Shown here piece after piece: positions 52,346 to 60,193 of a stretch of 64,000 nucleotides of DNA. Below the pieces are notes generated by a model. It did not search any database. It was not told the origin of the DNA and saw only the letters and a list, made by a program, of their open reading frames with translations. Source of the stretch: Sphingobacterium prati. Lineage in GTDB: Bacteria > Bacteroidota > Bacteroidia > Sphingobacteriales > Sphingobacteriaceae. The DNA lies in the NCBI RefSeq assembly GCF_013167215.1, contig NZ_JABJWY010000024.1, positions 62,001 to 126,000 on the forward strand. The letters run 5' to 3'. The translations under genes and the position numbers were made by a program. The number at the start of each line of letters is the position of its first letter. Position 1 is the stretch's first letter.

Positions 52346-55300
52346 TTAATTTTCATATAACCATACACGCAATAACGACAGAAGCTGATCTATATCCACA
52401 GGTTTCGAGATATAGTCCGAAGCTCCCGCCTGTATACATTTTTCGCGATCACCAATCATAGACTTAGCTGTGACAGCAATAATAGGCAATGTTGCAAATT
52501 GCGGTGTCTGCCGTATATTCTTGATCGTCTCATACCCATCCATTTCGGGCATCATCATATCCATTAGCACGATATCGATGGCTTCACCAGAACGCAACAC
52601 CTCCAGAGCTTCCTTGCCATCCATCGCTGGTATGACCTGCACCTGAAATTTTTCCAATGCCTTCGTCATCGAAAATATATTGCGTACATCATCATCGGCT
52701 ATCAATACTTTTTTCCCTTTCAACACGTCTGTTAATGCCCCAAGCCCGGTACTTTTTCGTCTTAAGTCGTCGCCGCTATTGGTTTCGATCAAGTGCAGAA
52801 ATAGACCTACTTCATCCAGGATACGCTGATAAGAATGTGCCGTTTTCACAACTACAGAATCCGCGTATTTTTTAATCTTTAATTCCTCCGATTTTGATAG
52901 ATTTTTACCTGTAAATATGATAATCGGAAGATTTTCAAGTCCCTCGTGTTGTTTAATAGCCTCTAGTGTATTGTAGCCCATTTCATCGGGAACCCCCATA
53001 TCCAGGATCACGCAGTCCACATCGGCTGTCCCTAATGCTTTGATACTGTCTTCGACATTATCTTTGACTTCAAGTGAAATATTGAAACTGCTTAAAAAAT
53101 AAGCCAGTGCGCTAGCGTGCTTGGGATTTTCCTCAACAATAAGAACTTTCTTGGGAGACCTACTCAAAGCCGATTCAATTTTCTGAAATACCGACGTCAT
53201 TTGCTCCAAAGCAACAGGTTTATTGATAAAATCAATAGCTCCCTTTAACAAACTTTCCTTTTTCACTTCAAGTGACGACATGATATGCACAGGAATATGT
53301 CGTGTCGTCTTATCCCCCTTTAGCTGATCCATTACAGCCCAACCATCCATTACAGGCAATTGGATATCCAATAAGACGGCCTGCGGATGATATCTCTTAG
53401 CTGCTGGTAGCGCATGGTCCCCTCTTACGACGACGACACCTTTGTAGTGCTGACTATGCGTATACTTCAACAATGCTTTCGCAAAATTGATATCATCTTC
53501 TACAATGAGTATGACCTTATCACCCGTTGTGATATTTTCGCGATCATCAGGCAGCTCCTCAGGAATACGTATCGTAGCAGGATTATAGGCATTATCAGTG
53601 ACAAGCTCACGAACCTCCTGTATTTCCGAATGGATTTCTTCAATAAGTTGCTCCTCCTTAGTCCGCTGTTCGCCAAGCTCCACTTGATGATCCGGAATGA
53701 TAAATAAAAAAGTACTACCTTTTCCTTCTTCACTCTCAAGTCTTATCTCTCCTCCAAGCAAGCGGGCAATCTCCCTACTAATGGATAATCCTAATCCAGT
53801 TCCACCAAATTTTCTTCGGGTAGAGCCGTCTGCTTGTTGGAAGGCCTCAAAAATTATCTTCTGTTTTTCCAGTGGTATCCCTACACCGGAATCAACAACA
53901 GCAAAAACAAGCCTATCCTTCACCTCGCTGTCCGGATAAATATCCAACCTGACTTCGCCTACCGACGTAAATTTAATCGCATTAGAAATCAAGTTACGCA
54001 GTACCTGATCAATTCTGAGCCGATCTCCCTGAAATTTCTTATTGACTCCAGGATCAATATCGATTGTAAATGCCAATCCTTTTTCGTTGACAATCGGCAG
54101 GAATAGGTTATTCAAGTCGGCTGATATGTCATTTAAATTTAGGGTAGCATACTCCAATGTCATTTTACCGGACTCAATTTTTGAAAGATCCAATATCTCA
54201 TCGATCAATGTCAATAGGCTTGTTCCAGAACTTTGGATTACTTTAGCCGATTCAATCTGATCTGCGCTCAGATTATGTTCATTGTTTTCAGATAACAAAC
54301 GCGAAAGAAGTAAGATAGAATTAAGTGGTGTGCGAAGTTCATGAGACATATTAGCCAAAAATTCCGACTTATATTTGGTACTCAATGCAAGTTCTTCCGC
54401 CTTTTGTTGAATTTCTAGATTACGTTCGGCAATCAATAGGTTCTTGTCTTCCAACAATTTCGAACGTTCTTCCAATTCTTGGTGCGATTGCATCAATTCC
54501 TCGTGTTGCACCTTCAGTTCTTCTTCAGATGACTGTAACCGTAAAGTTTGGGCTTCTAACTCCGTGTTGAGATTCTCGAGTTCAGCATGCTGTGAAAGCA
54601 ATTCTTCAGATTGAACCTGGGTTTCTTCCAATAACGTCTGGATTCTAGCTCGCCCTTTTGCGGATGCAATAGCGATCCCCAATTGCCTTGCACATTCCGT
54701 CAAGAACGTCAATTCTATTTCTCTAAATGACTGGCGATGTCCAATTTCCAAAACACCCAATACCTGGTCTGCCAATACAACAGGTACAAAAATAAGATGT
54801 TCCACATTGATCTGACCACTGGCAAAACTGATGATATAGTCCTCCGTGTTTATATTATTTACAACCTTTGTTTGCCTATCGATAAATACTTGTCCGACAT
54901 AGCCTTCATTTGGCAAGAAATATTGCCGTGCTTTCGGATCTAAACCATAGGCGCCAGCTAACTCCAATTTTTCGTCGTTAAACACATATATTGCCCCTGT
55001 AATAGCACCGATATAATTTACCAATCCTCTTATTGCCCCTGTAGCCAATGCTTTTTCAGTCTTGTTACCCACCAATCCCGTATAGAGATCCGCATATCCC
55101 ATGTGTAACCAATCGTTATCTTTGAGTTGGTCAAACGATTTTCTCAAAGCTTTAGACATCCGATTAACGGATTTTGCTATCGCACCCAAATCGTCGTCCT
55201 CGACGTCCTCCGCTTGGACACTATAATCTCCTGCGGCAATACGATTTGTAATGGTCTGAACCAGATTTAGTCTGCGGGTGATCCCTTCATCCTTTTCACG

Positions 55301-55945
55301 AAGTGATTTTTCCAGTTCCAAGCGTTTAAGAAAGTCTGCTCTAAGTCGGAAATAGAAATATGCCGTGATAATGAGCGACAGTACCGCACTAATCACTATA
55401 AATAAAGTAGTTATAAAAGAAGAATTATCTAAATTGGTAGATTTTTGATCTACCGCATCATCTTCATAATAAATAATGTCCTGAATAATACTTCGGCACC
55501 TGTCCATTGCGGATTTACTCTCGTCCAAATGTTCCAAACCGACATTGCCGCCCTTTCGTTTGATATCCACAGACTCCTTTAATACCGCGAGCCGCTGTTG
55601 AGCTGCCGTAAATAGACTGTCTACCCGATTTTTTTGTACTGGATCCGCTGCTGTAAGTTCGTTTATTTCCTTTAATTCTCTTGGAAGATCTACGAGGGCC
55701 ATATTGAACGGCTCCAAATAGTTTTCCTTACCCGTAAGCAAATAACCCCGATTTCCTGTTTCGGCCCCTTGTAAAGAGTTGAGAATCATATTTGATAAGC
55801 TGATAACTTTTCGGGCAACAGCTAGTTCCTGACGATGTTTATTTTGTTCTTTGATTCCCAAATAAGAAGCAGTAGAGCTGACCAATAATACAAACAAGGA
55901 AAAACCGATTCCGATCGATAAGTTATTGAGCGTTTTATTTGGCAT
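52346..55945 (-). CDS. hybrid sensor histidine kinase (CHASE3-HAMP-GAF-kinase-REC x3)
   Basis: A 1199-residue membrane kinase. Order: TM1 at about residues 10-30; CHASE3 sensor domain to about 170 (LQGAETGNRGYLLTGKENYL); TM2 at about 175-200; HAMP at about 205-275; GAF at about 300-440 (GQVFIDRQ, VLGVLEIGH); long coiled coil; HisKA with SHELRTPLNSI; HATPase_c with NLISNAIKFT, DSGVGI, GTGLGLSI; then three receivers with acceptors in LLDIQLPVMDG, ILDMGVPDEMG and LMDMMMPEMDG. REC2 has EENPK in place of a DD pair. It overlaps the preceding kinase by 11 bases. Signal unknown. Confidence 0.95.
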   Translation of the reverse strand: MPNKTLNNLSIGIGFSLFVLLVSSTASYLGIKEQNKHRQELAVARKVISLSNMILNSLQGAETGNRGYLLTGKENYLEPFNMALVDLPRELKEINELTAADPVQKNRVDSLFTAAQQRLAVLKESVDIKRKGGNVGLEHLDESKSAMDRCRSIIQDIIYYEDDAVDQKSTNLDNSSFITTLFIVISAVLSLIITAYFYFRLRADFLKRLELEKSLREKDEGITRRLNLVQTITNRIAAGDYSVQAEDVEDDDLGAIAKSVNRMSKALRKSFDQLKDNDWLHMGYADLYTGLVGNKTEKALATGAIRGLVNYIGAITGAIYVFNDEKLELAGAYGLDPKARQYFLPNEGYVGQVFIDRQTKVVNNINTEDYIISFASGQINVEHLIFVPVVLADQVLGVLEIGHRQSFREIELTFLTECARQLGIAIASAKGRARIQTLLEETQVQSEELLSQHAELENLNTELEAQTLRLQSSEEELKVQHEELMQSHQELEERSKLLEDKNLLIAERNLEIQQKAEELALSTKYKSEFLANMSHELRTPLNSILLLSRLLSENNEHNLSADQIESAKVIQSSGTSLLTLIDEILDLSKIESGKMTLEYATLNLNDISADLNNLFLPIVNEKGLAFTIDIDPGVNKKFQGDRLRIDQVLRNLISNAIKFTSVGEVRLDIYPDSEVKDRLVFAVVDSGVGIPLEKQKIIFEAFQQADGSTRRKFGGTGLGLSISREIARLLGGEIRLESEEGKGSTFLFIIPDHQVELGEQRTKEEQLIEEIHSEIQEVRELVTDNAYNPATIRIPEELPDDRENITTGDKVILIVEDDINFAKALLKYTHSQHYKGVVVVRGDHALPAAKRYHPQAVLLDIQLPVMDGWAVMDQLKGDKTTRHIPVHIMSSLEVKKESLLKGAIDFINKPVALEQMTSVFQKIESALSRSPKKVLIVEENPKHASALAYFLSSFNISLEVKDNVEDSIKALGTADVDCVILDMGVPDEMGYNTLEAIKQHEGLENLPIIIFTGKNLSKSEELKIKKYADSVVVKTAHSYQRILDEVGLFLHLIETNSGDDLRRKSTGLGALTDVLKGKKVLIADDDVRNIFSMTKALEKFQVQVIPAMDGKEALEVLRSGEAIDIVLMDMMMPEMDGYETIKNIRQTPQFATLPIIAVTAKSMIGDREKCIQAGASDYISKPVDIDQLLSLLRVWLYEN

Positions 55946-57419
55946 CTGTAGGTATGTTTAATGGTAATGTAAAATAAAATGTGGCCCCTTTACCTTCCGA
56001 GCTTTCAACACCTATTGTTCCTTGATGGCTTCGGATAATTTCCGAACAAATATAAAGGCCAATTCCAAGTCCTTGAAAATCAAAAGAAGTTTCTTCAACG
56101 CGATAAAACTTATCGAAAACTTCAGACTGCTTACTTTCTGGTATACCAATTCCAAAATCTACTACACTCACTTTTACAAAGTCATCCATCACGTTACAAT
56201 CAACGATGATCTTCTCAGTGCCAGCAGCATATTTATATGCGTTCGTTAAAAAATTAACAAGGACCTGCTCAAGACGTATCTCATCACCATATACCATTAA
56301 ATTTGAGATATCTCCTTGCCTAAGTAGTATCATATTACTTTGATCATGCGTCTGAACAATGGAATCGATGGCACTCTGAATCATGCGTTCGAGCGAAAAC
56401 ATTTTTTTATTGATAATCAATTTACCATTATCAATTTTAGATATATCAAGTAAATCTGTGATCAAACTATTCAATTTTTCTACCTGATCCTGAACCCTGT
56501 CAACATATTTTGCCTCTGCACAGGCTTTGTCAAGGTTCAGCTTGCGATCGAGCAGCTGCATATACGCTTTTATACTTGTAAGTGGAGTTTTAAGTTCGTG
56601 ACTGGCAATACTCAAAAACTCATCCTTTTCTTTCTCGGCTTTCTTCTGGCTATCAATGTCTGTAAACGTGCCCACCCAATTATTCTCACCATTCTCTAAG
56701 ATTGGCCATACCCTCAATAATTGATACGAATAAACGGTTTCATCCCGCTTTTTGATCCGGACCTCCATTTCCAAAGGCTTTCCGGATTCAAGGCTCTCCT
56801 GTAGCTCCGCAGCGATCGATCGGTCATCAGGATGCGTCTGTGGGAATATACATTCATTATCCGAAAACTGAAACCAACGGCCATTGACGAAATCGATATT
56901 ACCACGATTATCACAGGTAAAGGCAATTTGCGGCAAAGATTCCAATAACGTATGTAAATAGTCTACTTTTGAACGAAGCTCCTTTTGTGCCTCCTTCCGG
57001 CGCTCCACTTCCCTTTCAAGAGTTTGTTGGATATCCTTTAGTGCCTGCGTCTGCTCATACAGTCGATAGAAAGTTTTGACTTTTAACATCAAAATGTCCG
57101 GATCGACCGGCTTGGTTACGTAATCCAAGCCTCCAGAATCATATCCTTTGGTAATAAAACGTTTGTCAGTATTAACTGCTGATAAGAATATAATAGGCGT
57201 TTCCTTGGTCTTACTAAATCCAGCAATGTTTTCTGCTACTTCAAAACCATCCATATCCGGCATCTGCACGTCCAATATGATGAGCGCATAATTATATTTT
57301 AAAATCTTTTTTAATGCCTCTTCACCAGATTGGGCAGCATGTACTTTAAAATTTTTAGATTCCAATAATTTTTGTAACGAATATATATTATCTGGGTTGT
57401 CATCGACTATTAATATCAT
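55935..57419 (-). CDS. response regulator-PAS-histidine kinase
   Basis: A 494-residue cytoplasmic protein. N-terminal receiver (VDDNPDN, acceptor in IILDVQMPDMDGFEV), a short coiled coil (QTLEREVERRKEAQKEL), a PAS/PAC domain at about residues 150-255, HisKA with SHELKTPLTSI, and HATPase_c with NFLTNAYKYA, DFGIGIP and GLGIGLYIC. It is the first gene of the operon; phosphate can enter at the receiver or leave from its own kinase. Its end overlaps the hybrid kinase start by 11 bases. Confidence 0.94.
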   Translation of the reverse strand: MILIVDDNPDNIYSLQKLLESKNFKVHAAQSGEEALKKILKYNYALIILDVQMPDMDGFEVAENIAGFSKTKETPIIFLSAVNTDKRFITKGYDSGGLDYVTKPVDPDILMLKVKTFYRLYEQTQALKDIQQTLEREVERRKEAQKELRSKVDYLHTLLESLPQIAFTCDNRGNIDFVNGRWFQFSDNECIFPQTHPDDRSIAAELQESLESGKPLEMEVRIKKRDETVYSYQLLRVWPILENGENNWVGTFTDIDSQKKAEKEKDEFLSIASHELKTPLTSIKAYMQLLDRKLNLDKACAEAKYVDRVQDQVEKLNSLITDLLDISKIDNGKLIINKKMFSLERMIQSAIDSIVQTHDQSNMILLRQGDISNLMVYGDEIRLEQVLVNFLTNAYKYAAGTEKIIVDCNVMDDFVKVSVVDFGIGIPESKQSEVFDKFYRVEETSFDFQGLGIGLYICSEIIRSHQGTIGVESSEGKGATFYFTLPLNIPTDAK

Positions 57420-57448
57420 AGAGAGCTAAAACTAAGAATCAAAGTAAA

Positions 57449-57456
57449 CAAATGTA
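57449..57456 (-). promoter_or_regulatory. -7 element of the signalling operon promoter
   Basis: On the minus strand TACATTTG matches TAnnTTTG, 29 bases upstream of the first kinase ATG. A clear -33 TTG is not seen. Confidence 0.4.
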
Positions 57457-57586
57457 AAAAAATTAACCGAATCACTTAATAGTAATTTCAGCCAAAAAAT
57501 CTCAATACAGATGCAATTTAAGCACTATGAATGAATTTCACGAGAAAATAAACAAAACTTTAACTTAACCCTACCTGTTTGAATAC

Positions 57587-57614
57587 ATAACATGCTATAA
57601 ACAATAGCTGTTAT
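57587..57614. repeat. bulged inverted repeat upstream of the DNA-repair operon
   Basis: ATAACA-T-GCTAT (57587-57598) is the inverse of ATAGC-TGTTAT (57604-57614) with one extra T bulged; 5-base spacer. It sits 18 bases before the first gene's ATG, at the position of an operator or 5' mRNA hairpin. Confidence 0.5.
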
Positions 57615-57631
57615 CAAAACACGGATTCGAT

Positions 57632-58615
57632 ATGATTCAATTCACATCAAAGGGGATTTATTGTGTCCCAGGCAAGTTTTATCTAGACCCCTGGCAACCA
57701 GTTGACTTGGCTATTATCACTCATGGACATGCAGATCATGCTTATCCAGGCATGAAAAAGTATCTCTGTCACCATTTTACGGTCAATATACTAAAAAGTC
57801 GTATTGGCCATGACATTCAGGTTGAAGGGGTAGCGTACAACCGGCCTTTTCATATCAATGGTGTAAAAATTTCCTTACATCCTGCCGGGCATATTATTGG
57901 TTCTTCCCAGATAAGAATGGAATATAAAGGTAAAGTAATTGTTTTTACGGGGGATTATAAGATCCAGGATGATGGGCTTTCCACCCCATTTGAGCCGGTA
58001 AAATGCCACGAACTCATTACTGAAAGTACCTTTGGCCTGCCAATCTATCGTTGGGAAAGTGTTGCCGCACAAACCCAGCGCTTGAATGAATGGATCACGC
58101 ACAATCAAGGTTTCAAGAAAACATCTGTATTTATCGGCTACTCACTTGGCAAGTCGCAACGAATATTAAATGCAGTAAAAGACATGGGCGAGGTATATGT
58201 ACATTACAGTATCGCCAAGTTAAATATGGCCTATAGTGAGGCTGGTATACAATTACCGCCTTATCATATTGTCGACCTCAGGACAGATACTAAGCAGCTC
58301 GATGGCAAGATAGTCCTGTTGCCCCCCGCACTACTCGATACTCACCTCCTTCAAAAGATACCACATGTTGCTTATGCCATCTGCTCGGGTTGGATGCAAA
58401 TTCGTGGTGCACGGAGATGGCGTAGCGCCGATGCAGGCTTCGCCATCAGCGATCATGCTGATTGGAATGGACTGTTGCAAGCAGTAAAGGAAAGCGGGGC
58501 CGAGAAAGTATATGTAACTCATGGTCAGACCGCCACATTCAGCAAATACCTGAATGAAATAGGGATCGAAGCTGAAGAAGTCAAAACAAATTACGGGGAA
58601 GAAATAAGCATATGA
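57632..58615 (+). CDS. ligase-associated DNA exonuclease (metallo-beta-lactamase fold)
   Basis: A 327-residue MBL/beta-CASP nuclease. Metal motifs: THGHADHAYPG (HxHxDH), HPAGHIIGSSQIRM, FTGDYK (Asp) and the late His motifs SDHADW and THG. The protein belongs to the group encoded beside ATP-dependent ligases and Lhr-like helicases (ligase-associated exonuclease). It ends in ATGA overlap with the ligase gene (58612-58615). Expected to process DNA ends before ligation. Confidence 0.94.
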   Translation: MIQFTSKGIYCVPGKFYLDPWQPVDLAIITHGHADHAYPGMKKYLCHHFTVNILKSRIGHDIQVEGVAYNRPFHINGVKISLHPAGHIIGSSQIRMEYKGKVIVFTGDYKIQDDGLSTPFEPVKCHELITESTFGLPIYRWESVAAQTQRLNEWITHNQGFKKTSVFIGYSLGKSQRILNAVKDMGEVYVHYSIAKLNMAYSEAGIQLPPYHIVDLRTDTKQLDGKIVLLPPALLDTHLLQKIPHVAYAICSGWMQIRGARRWRSADAGFAISDHADWNGLLQAVKESGAEKVYVTHGQTATFSKYLNEIGIEAEEVKTNYGEEISI

Positions 58616-60192
58616 TAGAATTTGCAACGTTGATCAATGCCCTGGACAGCAGCAACAAGACCAGTTTGAAAAAGGAAGCGATTATCCGTTTTTTAACATT
58701 TGCTCCAGAAAAAGACAAACTTTGGTTTCTTGCCTTAATGACTGGCAAGAGACCTAAGCGTCCCATAGCAACAAAAGATCTTAAAACTTGGGTGCTGGAG
58801 CTTACCGATATTCCAGAATGGCTATTTACAGAATGTTATGCGGCCGTAGGTGATCTCTCCGAGACTTTATCCCTGCTACTCCCACCGCCATCTGAGCGAA
58901 CCGACAAAAGCCTTAGTGACTGGATGGAAGATATTGTTATACTGGCAAATGCTTCAATGGCAGAAAAAAAAGCATTTGTACTGGCCTCATGGAATGCACT
59001 GAACACCATAGAGCGCTTTATTTTCAACAAATTACTAGGAGGTAGCTTCCGTCTGGGCATTTCCGCAAAAGGGTTGATCAATACCGTTGCGGCACATTTC
59101 CAGATCGAACCTAGCATAGTCGCCCATAGTATTATGGGCGAGTGGAATCCATATGACTACGAATTTGACAAACTTGTTCGGGGCGAGTATAGCAACACGA
59201 ATCTCTCAAAACCTTATCCCTTCTGTCTGGCCTACCCGATTGAAAAAGAGCTCGAAGCACTCGGTCCCATTACAGAATGGCAATGTGAACATAAATGGGA
59301 TGGAATACGCGGCCAGTTAATCAAACGGGGTGAAGAAGTTTTTATTTGGTCCAGGGGTGAAGAACTTGTTACAGCACAATTTCCGGAAATCACAGATGCG
59401 CTACGACAGTGGAAAGAGAACGTCGTTTTAGATGGAGAAATCTTGGCTGCCAAAGATGGCCGGATATTGAATTTTACAGAATTACAGAAAAGGATCAATC
59501 GTAAGGTAATTTCAAGAACTTTGCGCGAAGAAGTCCCCGTTGTAGTATACCTTTATGACGTATTGGAACTGAATGGTCAAGATCTCCGATCCGATCCCCT
59601 TCAAGGGAGACGCAATGTATTGGAACAATTGCATCAACGCAATGGTGATGATATCATGCAGCTATCTCCGCTCATCCATTGCGCAGATTGGACAGCGCTA
59701 CAGCTTGTCCAGGCTGCGTCTCGGGAGGTAAACAGCGAGGGCATCATGCTCAAAAAGAAAAGCGCTATTTATTATGCTGGCCGCAAAAAAGGTGGTTGGT
59801 GGAAATGGAAAGTCAATCCCATGACCATCGATGCCGTATTGATATATGCACAAAAAGGCAGTGGCCGAAGAAGTGCCCATTATACCGACTACACTTTTGC
59901 TATCAAAGACGGAGATCACTTAGTAAGCATCGCAAAAGCATATTCCGGACTTACAGATAAAGAAATACTTGAGGTAAGCCGCTTTGTCAAACAAAATTCT
60001 TTGGAGAAATTCGGGCCAGTTAGGACCGTCAAACCAGAATTGGTATTTGAAATCGCTTTCGAAGGAATAGGCTATAGTAAACGTCACAAATCTGGCGTAG
60101 CCCTACGCTTCCCCCGGATTTTGCGTTGGCGCAGGGATAAAAAGGCTGTTGATATAGATACATTAGAAGACATCAAAAAATTAATACCGTAA
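58612..60192 (+). CDS. ATP-dependent DNA ligase (LHR-cluster type)
   Basis: A 526-residue ligase with an N-terminal DNA-binding domain (residues 1-200, including LLGGSFRLGISAKGL), adenylation domain with nucleophile Lys228 in EHKWDGIRG, motif III VVLDGEILA, motif IV region SEGIMLKKK, and motif V WWKWKVNP, then an OB domain. It seals nicks with ATP. It lies inside a four-gene operon with an MBL exonuclease, Lhr-like helicase and PdeM. It overlaps the exonuclease stop by 4 bases and ends one base before the helicase start. No ku gene is present, so this is not Ku-LigD NHEJ. Confidence 0.96.
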   Translation: MIEFATLINALDSSNKTSLKKEAIIRFLTFAPEKDKLWFLALMTGKRPKRPIATKDLKTWVLELTDIPEWLFTECYAAVGDLSETLSLLLPPPSERTDKSLSDWMEDIVILANASMAEKKAFVLASWNALNTIERFIFNKLLGGSFRLGISAKGLINTVAAHFQIEPSIVAHSIMGEWNPYDYEFDKLVRGEYSNTNLSKPYPFCLAYPIEKELEALGPITEWQCEHKWDGIRGQLIKRGEEVFIWSRGEELVTAQFPEITDALRQWKENVVLDGEILAAKDGRILNFTELQKRINRKVISRTLREEVPVVVYLYDVLELNGQDLRSDPLQGRRNVLEQLHQRNGDDIMQLSPLIHCADWTALQLVQAASREVNSEGIMLKKKSAIYYAGRKKGGWWKWKVNPMTIDAVLIYAQKGSGRRSAHYTDYTFAIKDGDHLVSIAKAYSGLTDKEILEVSRFVKQNSLEKFGPVRTVKPELVFEIAFEGIGYSKRHKSGVALRFPRILRWRRDKKAVDIDTLEDIKKLIP

Positions 60193-60193
60193 A

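Noticed and set aside
58612..60192. Possible Ku-dependent NHEJ (LigD) system
   Set aside because: No Ku gene and no polymerase/phosphoesterase domain in the ligase; the neighbours are those of the ligase-associated helicase cluster.
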